This document shows, piece after piece, positions 1-6,217 of a DNA stretch of 64,000 nt (position 1 is its first letter; each line of letters starts with the position of its first letter). The stretch lies in assembly GCA_002632355.1 (NCBI GenBank), contig NSJJ01000006.1, positions 1-64,000 on the forward strand, read 5' to 3'. The translations under genes and the position numbers were made by a program. The notes below the pieces were generated by a model. The model saw only the letters and a list, made by a program, of their open reading frames with translations. It made no database searches and was not told where the DNA came from. This stretch comes from Sulfuricella denitrificans (lineage in GTDB: Bacteria; Pseudomonadota; Gammaproteobacteria; Burkholderiales; Sulfuricellaceae).

Positions 1-1
1 T

Positions 2-40
2 GGCGACCTGATTGCATTCCTGGATGAAGTCATGCGTTAG
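2..40 (+). CDS. C-terminal end of a protein cut by the window edge
   Basis: An open frame enters from the left edge and stops at TAG 38-40, giving the tail GDLIAFLDEVMR. An amphipathic helix of this kind (xLIAFLxxxxx-stop) is common at the C terminus of class I cytochromes c, but twelve residues cannot establish a family. It would be convergent with the hydrolase that follows. Existence of the gene is inferred only from the sensible peptide and codon use. Confidence 0.35.
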   Translation, partial: GDLIAFLDEVMR

Positions 41-92
41 AGGACTTGGGCTGCGTTTCGATGGGTAACATGTGATCATAAACGTGCCAGTA

Positions 93-725
93 TCAACGGT
101 TGCCGATTACATATTGCACGTATTGCAGGACATACCAGCCGAAAGGCACATAAGGCACGTGCCAGGCAGCAAGCAAGCGGCGCATGACCGTCTTCGGGTG
201 CATGAAAGCGGCGATGCTGACCACGGCAGCAAGATCGCTCCTCTGCGATGCAGCGAGCATGGCTGCTGCCGCACCAACGGAATGCCCCACCACCCCGACC
301 CGCGCCGGATCAACCCCTGGCTGAGATTTGAGCCAGTTCAAAGCATGGTCAAGATCCTCCGCAAAACGCGGCATGGATGAGAAAGTATCCACATCGCTGC
401 GACCATGACTGCGAGCGTCGAAAAACAGCAGGGTATAGCCGGCACGGTGCAGGGGTCGGGCAAGGGGAAGCATCGTCCCGGCATTACCACCCCATCCATG
501 CAACACAGCCAGCGCCGGTGCATTTTCTGCTCCCGCGGCTGGAATCAACCATGCAAAGAGTTTCTTGCCGTTGGCAGTCAGGATTTCAATTTCCGAATAC
601 TGCAGATCCAACTCACCCGGGGTAGATTGTTCCACCACTTTCGGCGCTCGCAGGCTCCAGCGGATCAGAAAATTGAAAACCAGGATGACCAGGCCGCATG
701 TCACCAAAATCAGCAGAAAATTCAT
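93..725 (-). CDS. alpha/beta hydrolase, membrane-anchored, C-terminally truncated
   Basis: Serine hydrolase of the alpha/beta fold (COG1073-like). From the ATG at 725 the product has 210 residues; a TTG at 764 would add 13 but the ATG begins exactly at the hydrophobic anchor (residues 1-22). The oxyanion loop HGWGG lies near residues 76-80 and the nucleophile elbow GHSVG near 147-151 (Ser149). Family members usually run 270-320 residues, with the catalytic Asp and His in the last third. Here the frame stops just after that region should begin (VIGNR-stop), and the 90 bases beyond do not restore an obvious hydrolase tail. The protein may therefore be inactive or the gene may be decaying. Substrate unknown. 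Confidence 0.7.
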   Translation of the reverse strand: MNFLLILVTCGLVILVFNFLIRWSLRAPKVVEQSTPGELDLQYSEIEILTANGKKLFAWLIPAAGAENAPALAVLHGWGGNAGTMLPLARPLHRAGYTLLFFDARSHGRSDVDTFSSMPRFAEDLDHALNWLKSQPGVDPARVGVVGHSVGAAAAMLAASQRSDLAAVVSIAAFMHPKTVMRRLLAAWHVPYVPFGWYVLQYVQYVIGNR

Positions 726-828
726 CACAATGAAAATTTCATCCGGGACAAACACCAGCTTCAATTGTAGACCGGTGCTGAAACAGTTTCATTTTTCCTT
801 AAGTCGCTCAGTCATGGACAGTACAGGC

Positions 829-859
829 AAAAAAAAACCTGTGGCGCTGACGCCACAGG
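829..859 (-). terminator. Rho-independent terminator (leftward)
   Basis: Perfect 9-bp stem CCTGTGGCG/CGCCACAGG with a 4-nt loop (838-859), followed on the minus strand by nine Ts (837-829). It points leftward, yet no protein gene lies upstream of it on that strand for over 1.5 kb; the only transcript it can end is the proposed small RNA. Confidence 0.88.
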
Positions 860-933
860 AGAGACTGACGGTTGGGGTGTCCGCCAGGGAGGAGTTAACC
901 TGCACCGCATCATGCGTACTGGCTAATCAGCGA
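832..933 (-). ncRNA. candidate sigma-54-dependent small regulatory RNA, about 100 nt
   Basis: The interval is bounded on the minus strand by a good -24/-12 promoter (943-958) and a strong intrinsic terminator (829-859), giving a predicted transcript of about 100 nt. It has no ribosome-binding site and no plausible short ORF that stops before the terminator. It contains an unpaired-looking C-rich stretch CUCCUCCC (plus coordinates 887-894), complementary to Shine-Dalgarno sequences, and more C-rich segments at 874-878 and 859-866. Seen: promoter, terminator and motif. Inferred: that it is a base-pairing RNA controlled by the neighbouring activator. No known RNA family is recognised. Confidence 0.6.
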
Positions 934-942
934 TTACTACAA

Positions 943-958
943 AGCAATCCCCATGCCA
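943..958 (-). promoter_or_regulatory. sigma-54 (-24/-12) promoter
   Basis: On the minus strand TGGCAT-GGGGA-TTGCT: the invariant GG and GC are exactly 12 bp apart, as required for RpoN promoters, and match the consensus TGGCAC-N5-TTGCW except for one base. The start of transcription would be near 932-933, just upstream of the small RNA. The gene for a sigma-54 activator starts 140 bp away on the other strand. Confidence 0.72.
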
Positions 959-1030
959 CCTATCATACATCAAACAAACAGTGTCTTATATCAATAGGTT
1001 ATCAAATCATTAGAGAAAAACAAGACAAAA

Positions 1031-1058
1031 TTGACCTGGTTAATATACGTCATATATG
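1031..1058 (+). promoter_or_regulatory. candidate sigma-70 promoter of the activator gene
   Basis: TTGACC (1031-1036), 16-bp spacer, TATATG (1053-1058). The -10 element runs directly into the palindrome at 1056-1072, so a protein bound there would block this promoter. Transcription from it would begin near 1065, which makes the ATG at 1099 rather than any earlier start the likely initiation codon. Confidence 0.45.
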
Positions 1059-1105
1059 GCATACTATGCCATTCCATACAGCCATACATGGCATAGCAAT
1101 GCCTT
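1056..1105. promoter_or_regulatory. paired palindromes, likely enhancer/operator sites
   Basis: Site 1 is ATGGCATA-C-TATGCCAT (1056-1072), a perfect 8-bp inverted repeat. Site 2 is ATGGCATA-GC-AATGCCTT (1088-1105), with an identical left half and a degenerate right half. The sites start 32 bp apart, about three helical turns, so they lie on one face of the DNA. They sit about 130 and 160 bp upstream of the predicted small-RNA start, the usual place for sigma-54 enhancers, and also overlap the -10 region and start codon of the activator gene, which suggests autoregulation. Confidence 0.6.
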
Positions 1106-2418
1106 CCTCCAGAATTCCGCCCGAACTCGTTACGCTGCTTGACAGCTTCCCTGAGCCCAAAATCCTGCTGAATGAGGACTACCGCATCCTTGCCTCAAAC
1201 TCGTCCTACCGCCGCGAATTTGGCACCAACGGGAAAATCGAGGGGCGTTATTGCTACGAGCTTTCGCATCATTACGACAAACCCTGCGACCAGGCGGGTG
1301 AAAACTGCCCCTTACTGGGCGCCAGAGAGAGCGGAGAACCGAGGCGTGTACTCCACGTCCACTACACCTCGGCTGGAAGGGAACATGTGGAAGTAGAGGT
1401 CGTTCCGGTCAAGAACAAGGCGGGAAATACGACCTACTTCATGGAAACCATGCACGCCCTGCGCCATGCCCAGGGCGGCGCCCAGGATCGCAAGCTGGTG
1501 GGCTACTCCCAGCCTTTCATTCGCATGCTCGAACTTGCCAGGCGGGTTGCCGCACGGGAAAGTTCGGTGCTGCTGCTGGGCGAATCGGGTACTGGCAAGG
1601 AACTGGTGGCGCAGGCCATCCACGACATGAGCCCGAGGGCCGATGCGCCATTTGTGACAGTGGAATGTTCCGGCCTGACCGAAACCCTGTTCGAAAGCGA
1701 AATGTTCGGCTACGAAAAAGGCGCCTTCACCGGCGCGGTTGGACGCAAGATCGGGCTGGTAGAAGCTGCGCACGGCGGCACCCTGTTCCTTGACGAGGTG
1801 GGCGACATCCCGCTCTCGCTGCAGGTCAAGTTGCTGCGCCTGCTGGAAGCCGGCACCTATCGCCGCATCGGAGGCGTCGAGCCGCTGAGCGCGGACTTCA
1901 GGCTGGTCGCCGCCACTCACCGCGATCTGGCGGAAATGGTTATGGAAGGCAGCTTCCGGCAGGACCTCTACTTCCGTCTCAATGTATTTCCCATTGAACT
2001 CCCGCCGCTCAGGCAAAGGCTGGAAGATCTGCCGATGCTGGTGGAGCGACTGCTATCCCGACTGGAGCCGGGAAGCAAAACCATGCTCTCGGATGAAGCA
2101 ATACTCATCCTGAAGCAACACAGCTTTCCCGGAAACGTTCGGGAATTGCGCAACATCCTTGAGCGCGCACTGATCATGGTCGACGGCAATACCATCCTGC
2201 CTCGTCACCTCCACTTCGGCACCATGAAAAGCGGCAAAGAGGCCAGTTCCGCCGCCACAGCTTTTGATGAACTGATTTCCCTGGCAGACATGGAAAAACG
2301 CTACCTTTCGTGGGCAGCAAAAAATTTTTCCGGCGACCGAAAATCTCTCGCCGAAAAACTGGGAATGAGCGAACGCACTCTTTACCGCAAGCTTAATGAA
2401 GCAAGGCAGGAAAGCTGA
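1099..2418 (+). CDS. sigma-54-dependent transcriptional activator with PAS sensor domain
   Basis: Bacterial enhancer-binding protein, 439 residues. An N-terminal PAS-like domain (about 8-120) holds Cys52, Cys63 and Cys70 and two adjacent His (57-58), a possible redox or metal sensor. The AAA+ domain (about 135-365) has Walker A GESGTGKE (161-168), the sigma-54-contacting loop GAFTGA (208-213) and Walker [11 protein letters not shown] (226-235). A Fis-type helix-turn-helix ends the protein (about 400-435, [19 protein letters not shown]). There is no receiver domain, so it should sense a signal directly. The open frame extends much further upstream but the promoter and palindromes lie there; ATG 1099 has only a weak ribosome-binding site. 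Its probable target is the divergent sigma-54 promoter at 943-958. Confidence 0.85.
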   Translation: MPSSRIPPELVTLLDSFPEPKILLNEDYRILASNSSYRREFGTNGKIEGRYCYELSHHYDKPCDQAGENCPLLGARESGEPRRVLHVHYTSAGREHVEVEVVPVKNKAGNTTYFMETMHALRHAQGGAQDRKLVGYSQPFIRMLELARRVAARESSVLLLGESGTGKELVAQAIHDMSPRADAPFVTVECSGLTETLFESEMFGYEKGAFTGAVGRKIGLVEAAHGGTLFLDEVGDIPLSLQVKLLRLLEAGTYRRIGGVEPLSADFRLVAATHRDLAEMVMEGSFRQDLYFRLNVFPIELPPLRQRLEDLPMLVERLLSRLEPGSKTMLSDEAILILKQHSFPGNVRELRNILERALIMVDGNTILPRHLHFGTMKSGKEASSAATAFDELISLADMEKRYLSWAAKNFSGDRKSLAEKLGMSERTLYRKLNEARQES

Positions 2419-2496
2419 AGCGCTTAGTCTAAGGCAACATTGCACGAAAGTACTCGCAGGTTTCAGTATTCAATGAAACCGAACAAGGCCGCATCA

Positions 2497-4365
2497 CTAC
2501 TTGTACAATACTTGTTCCTTCAGGTTGTCCATTACTTTCTCAGCTATTTTCTTATACTCTGCAAACATTTTTGGAGAGCAAACATTACCTTTCGTTCGGT
2601 CGTCAAATGTGCGTTTTACGGTCAAAATATTTCCCTTCAATTTGTAAGTTGCGCCGTAAGAAAGGAAATTATTTACAACCTTCATGTCATCCGGGATGGA
2701 CAGAATTTTGACCCTCTTTGGAAGCTCAATGACGAAATCCTCGACTGCTACAATATTCCCGCAGGCAACGTCGGCCTCATTCTCAGATTCCATTGTAGAT
2801 TGCAGGATGCTAATAATCGGCATTCCAAAGCTGAGCGGCGAATAAACGTAAAAGGCCCCTGAGCCTGGGAGTTTTAAGAATTTTTTAGCGTTAAATCGGG
2901 CCTTCATGTGATATACGCCTATTAGCTCAGCGGGGTCGTCCTTCTCGATTTTTCCGCTGCCTATCAAGCCTTGTCCACGGAACATATTTTTTACCATATC
3001 ATCTTCAAAGTCCTTGGTGGTTTTGCGTGCCCATGCACGAGTTTCCGCAGCACCTTGCCCATTCTGGAAAATTTCAGCACTACCAGAAATTGACCCGTCC
3101 GGCTCGATCTTTATCACATTAATCACGTGTTGCCGGTTGCTCCCAATTGGAGGCACCGGGGTTTTTGCGCCATCCCTAAAGCCCTCGACCAATAACACCG
3201 GCTTATCCTGATCATTAAACGGCAACATGCCAAATGGAGTTGAATCTGAAGTGGAATCAACATATAGATCAAATTCTGGCAAGTAATTGATAACATGATT
3301 GACCATGGATACGACTGGAATTTTTGGCAGCTTATATGCAGAACCCGCATTTACCAACGCCTGAGTGCTCTTGATGTTCCGCGCTGCGAGCAAAGCCTGA
3401 AGTAGCGTCGCGTGATCCTTGCAATCCCCCATTTTATTATCTAGGACAAAAGACAAATCGCGCGGCACAACAGCTCCGATGCCAATACAGTTGCCAGCAT
3501 AAGTAATATTAGTGGCGACCCAATCATACAGAGCGCGTGCCTGATCCTTTTGTGTTGTTTTACCCTTGACGATTTCCGATGCAAGCTTTGTTATGCGCTC
3601 AGTTACTACCGCCTTTGGAAGTGCACGCTCGCCATACGCAGATGCAATATCTGCATAAGTTTTGAAAGTAGAGAAAGAATATCCCGCCTCCTTGCTTGAA
3701 TCAAAGACAGAAAAATCACGGCGTTCAGTCTTGACTGGATGAGGATTCGCATAGCTCCAAGCGACAATCTTGCGGTTGTCCTTTTCCTGGCTTTCAGTTT
3801 CCTTCATGCCGCGAGCCTCATACTGAGCTACAAGTGAACTGGGGTAATCGAAGCGAACACGCACGTCTTCATATGCGATTTGGTTGTAAAATATTTGCTC
3901 TGTCGAATAATGTTTTGGAAACATCGGTTCAGTTTGTGTGATTTTGTAGGCGAATACGACCGAGTCGCCAACCGCAACATCGGGAAAGACGACTGTAAGA
4001 TTCGTCCAATCCGAATAGACAGGAGAATCCTTTCCTTTGCCTTTGTTCACTTCAACCTGGTAGTTGTCCTTGGGAACATCGATGCGCCGACCATCCACTT
4101 TTAAGGTATAGGCTGCAATGACGTCGGCTTTCTGAGCACTGGTGCTAAAACCGACTGAGGCTCGTTTGGACTGCTCTAATGCAGATTCCTTCAGTACTGT
4201 TTGAGACCATTCGTGTGACTCGACAGCAGTACCGTCTTCATTAATCAAATATGTCACATAGTATCTGCCAAAACGAGTTTGCAGATCGAGCGGATCGCCT
4301 GATGCGGCTTGTGCCGGGCCGCACAACACCAGTGCGAGAATAAATGATGCAAAAACTATGTTCAT
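2497..4365 (-). CDS. secreted DUF3857 / transglutaminase-like protein
   Basis: 622 residues with a clear signal peptide (cut after about residue 20, AQA-A). The first half (about 45-230) matches DUF3857, a beta-rich domain. A transglutaminase-like core follows, with a plausible Cys315 (GDCKDHA), His357 (NHVIN) and Asp370 (YVDST) catalytic triad, and a C-terminal beta domain to the end. Such proteins act in the periplasm or at the outer membrane, often as cysteine peptidase-like enzymes, but the substrate is unknown. It stands alone, convergent with the sigma-54 activator (78-bp gap with a short hairpin at 2459-2480) and divergent from the apr region. G+C is visibly lower than in the neighbours, which may indicate transfer. 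Confidence 0.8.
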   Translation of the reverse strand: MNIVFASFILALVLCGPAQAASGDPLDLQTRFGRYYVTYLINEDGTAVESHEWSQTVLKESALEQSKRASVGFSTSAQKADVIAAYTLKVDGRRIDVPKDNYQVEVNKGKGKDSPVYSDWTNLTVVFPDVAVGDSVVFAYKITQTEPMFPKHYSTEQIFYNQIAYEDVRVRFDYPSSLVAQYEARGMKETESQEKDNRKIVAWSYANPHPVKTERRDFSVFDSSKEAGYSFSTFKTYADIASAYGERALPKAVVTERITKLASEIVKGKTTQKDQARALYDWVATNITYAGNCIGIGAVVPRDLSFVLDNKMGDCKDHATLLQALLAARNIKSTQALVNAGSAYKLPKIPVVSMVNHVINYLPEFDLYVDSTSDSTPFGMLPFNDQDKPVLLVEGFRDGAKTPVPPIGSNRQHVINVIKIEPDGSISGSAEIFQNGQGAAETRAWARKTTKDFEDDMVKNMFRGQGLIGSGKIEKDDPAELIGVYHMKARFNAKKFLKLPGSGAFYVYSPLSFGMPIISILQSTMESENEADVACGNIVAVEDFVIELPKRVKILSIPDDMKVVNNFLSYGATYKLKGNILTVKRTFDDRTKGNVCSPKMFAEYKKIAEKVMDNLKEQVLYK

Positions 4366-4525
4366 ATTGCTCCCTCTGGTTCTTATTTAATTTCAAAAGC
4401 ATACTTAATGCATTGTTATTGCCAAGTGATGGAATTCGCCATTCTTCATCAACTTACAATTGTAGTATATGACATGTGCAAAAACATGCCCAATTTGCCA
4501 ATTTATTGTATATATCTGATTTTCA

Positions 4526-4573
4526 GAATCAATGGGGTCATACTCGATAAGAATCAATGGGGTCAGACTCGAT
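4526..4573. repeat. tandem REP-like repeat, two 23-bp copies
   Basis: Copies at 4526-4548 and 4551-4573 differ at one base. Each reads GAATCAATGGGGTCA followed by T or G and ACTCGAT; the second copy plus flanking bases carries the inverted ends ATCAAT/ATTGAT. Sequences of this type accompany REP-associated tyrosine transposases, and a fragment of such a gene begins 55 bp downstream. Confidence 0.65.
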
Positions 4574-4628
4574 TGATATTTAGCTAAGTGCGCTGTATAT
4601 TGCCACTTTCCAAATCAGTGGTGAAAAA

Positions 4629-4688
4629 ATGGCGCGCTTACCCCGATTCGTCATACCCGGTCAGCCGCAGCACGTCATCCTGCATGGC
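4629..4688 (+). pseudogene. remnant of REP-associated tyrosine transposase (RAYT)
   Basis: The first 20 codons from ATG 4629 read MARLPRFVIPGQPQHVILHG, the hallmark N terminus of Y1 transposases of the TnpA-REP family. After this the expected HxN/RxN and catalytic Tyr regions are absent: the frame goes on with unrelated residues and soon stops. The rest of the gap (about 4366-5008) holds no other gene that I can support; it must contain the promoter of aprM and that of the divergent DUF3857 gene. A weak -35/-10 pair TTTAAT-N16-TATAAG at 4755-4782 is the best rightward candidate. Confidence 0.6.
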
Positions 4689-5008
4689 CAGGCTACCTCT
4701 ACAAGGCAGACAGGCGGAAGCTTTTTTACAATCGGTGCATGGCGGCTGTTTATCTTTAATCTCTGCTTGATTTTTTTATAAGACATCAGTGATTTTGGGA
4801 TGCCGAACTGGGGGTTTCTATGAATTGACCTGGTTTTGATTCATGTGCTTCCATTACCAACAAGCCCGGGCAGCTCTTTAACTTGTGCCTCAAGTAGTGC
4901 ATGGCGCCCGGCTAAGCGCAGCGCCGCAACATCCGGATGCAGGTTTCGCCTGCAAGACAATGGGCCTCCGCCATTCCAGGAGGACGCCAGCTGGCATTGG
5001 GAGGTCAC

Positions 5009-5779
5009 ATGTTCACCACCAATCCGTTCACCCCGCTCACCGTTTTTGTGTCTCCTGGCGCCATGCAGGGCTATATCGTTTTGATGGTGCTCGCGGTTGT
5101 CATTGGAACGCTATTCGATCTTTTTCATGAGAAAAAGCTCAAATTCTTCTTGCAAGACAGGCAACGCGCAAAGGCTGCGGCAAAGCGGCAACTCAATGCT
5201 GCTGCCATGGCCGCCATCGTATCCAGAACCATTGTGACCGACATTGCCACCTTCGGTGAATTCTGCAACAGGAGCCGCAGGATTTCACACGCGCTGATGT
5301 TTTATGGCTTCGTGCTCTACCTGGCTACAACCCTGACGATGATTTTCGTCTATCCGGACGATATGCGTGTGCCGGCAGCCTTTCCGCTTCTGTGGAACAT
5401 CGGTGTCCTGATGACGCTGTTCGGCGGTTACTGGTTTTTTTTCTTCCTCAGGGTGAACGTCGTTCACGATGGCCACCCAGCCTGGCGTCTGGTGCGCGCC
5501 GATCTGTTCATCGTTACGCTCCTCGCCAGCTTGACGTTCGCACTCCTGTTTGAATTGGCGGCAATACTGGAAAACACGGCTGCGACCATGGTGTTCGCCA
5601 GCCTCTATATCTTTTTCACGACGCTGCTGTGCATTTCCGTTCCATGGTCCAAGTTCGCCCACATGTTTTACAAGCCCATAGCTGCCTTTCAGCGAAGAGT
5701 GGAGGAAGCCGACGGTTCGTCCGACCTGCCAGCGCCGACAACGGAAGGAGACAGGCGATGCCCACTTTCACATACATGA
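5009..5779 (+). CDS. aprM: APS reductase-associated membrane anchor AprM
   Basis: Integral membrane protein thought to link adenylylsulfate (APS) reductase to the quinone pool in sulfur oxidisers that lack the Qmo complex. From the ATG at 5009, preceded by GGGAGG at a good distance, it has 256 residues and about five hydrophobic segments (21-38, 93-114, 124-147, 165-186, 193-211). It resembles NarI/DsrM-type cytochrome b subunits. His94 at the start of the second segment and His218 after the last are possible haem ligands. The identity rests mainly on its position as first gene of an aprMBA operon; its stop overlaps the aprB start by 22 bp, implying coupled translation. Confidence 0.85.
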   Translation: MFTTNPFTPLTVFVSPGAMQGYIVLMVLAVVIGTLFDLFHEKKLKFFLQDRQRAKAAAKRQLNAAAMAAIVSRTIVTDIATFGEFCNRSRRISHALMFYGFVLYLATTLTMIFVYPDDMRVPAAFPLLWNIGVLMTLFGGYWFFFFLRVNVVHDGHPAWRLVRADLFIVTLLASLTFALLFELAAILENTAATMVFASLYIFFTTLLCISVPWSKFAHMFYKPIAAFQRRVEEADGSSDLPAPTTEGDRRCPLSHT

Positions 5780-6213
5780 CACGCTGCGACGGCTGCGGCG
5801 AGTGCGTGGATATCTGCCCTTCGGACATCATGCACATCGACCCGGTTTATCGCAGATCCTACAACATCGAACCCAATTTCTGCTGGGAATGCTACTCGTG
5901 CGTGAAGGCTTGCCCGCAGCATGCGATAGACGTCAGGGGTTATGCGGACTTCGCGCCGCTGGGACATAGCGTCAGGGTGCTCAGGGAAGAGGCAAGCGGC
6001 ACTATCTCATGGAAGATCAGATACCGTGACGGGCGGGAGAAGGCGTTCAGCTTTCCGATCCGGACCACGCCATGGGGTTCCATCAAGCCGCCAACCGAGT
6101 ACGAAGCGCCTGATGCAGATGCCCTGAATTCCCCGCTGCTCGCGCACGAACCTACGGCACTCATGGTGGCGGCGTTGCCTACTTTGTTACCTTTCGAGAC
6201 AAAACAGGAGTAA
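5758..6213 (+). CDS. aprB: adenylylsulfate (APS) reductase beta subunit
   Basis: Iron-sulfur subunit of dissimilatory APS reductase, which in sulfur oxidisers works in reverse, making APS from sulfite and AMP. It carries electrons between the FAD of AprA and the membrane partner. 151 residues, typical for AprB. Two [4Fe-4S] motifs lie in the first third: Cys10, 13, 16, 20 (CDGCGECVDICP) and Cys42, 45, 48, 52 (CWECYSCVKACP). The start ATG is preceded by GGAAGGAG and lies inside the end of aprM; aprA begins 4 bp after the stop. Confidence 0.96.
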   Translation: MPTFTYMTRCDGCGECVDICPSDIMHIDPVYRRSYNIEPNFCWECYSCVKACPQHAIDVRGYADFAPLGHSVRVLREEASGTISWKIRYRDGREKAFSFPIRTTPWGSIKPPTEYEAPDADALNSPLLAHEPTALMVAALPTLLPFETKQE

Positions 6214-6217
6214 TGCC

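Noticed and set aside
832-933. A possible short peptide starting at ATG-ATG inside the sRNA interval
   Set aside because: No ribosome-binding site, and the frame runs through the terminator hairpin and T-run, so it is not a normal coding unit.
2459-2480. Hairpin GGTTTCA/TGAAACC between the activator and the DUF3857 gene as a terminator
   Set aside because: A 7-bp A/T-rich stem without a T-run on either strand; not convincing as a terminator.
4480-4500. A second sigma-54-like element in the aprM upstream region (minus strand GGGCATG...TTTTTGCA)
   Set aside because: The GG to GC distance is 11 bp, one short of the strict 12, so RpoN would not use it.
1029-4846. Shared 13-mer AATTGACCTGGTT near the activator promoter (1029) and upstream of aprM (4832)
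   Set aside because: A single 13-base match is expected by chance in 64 kb and the second copy has no -10 at proper distance.
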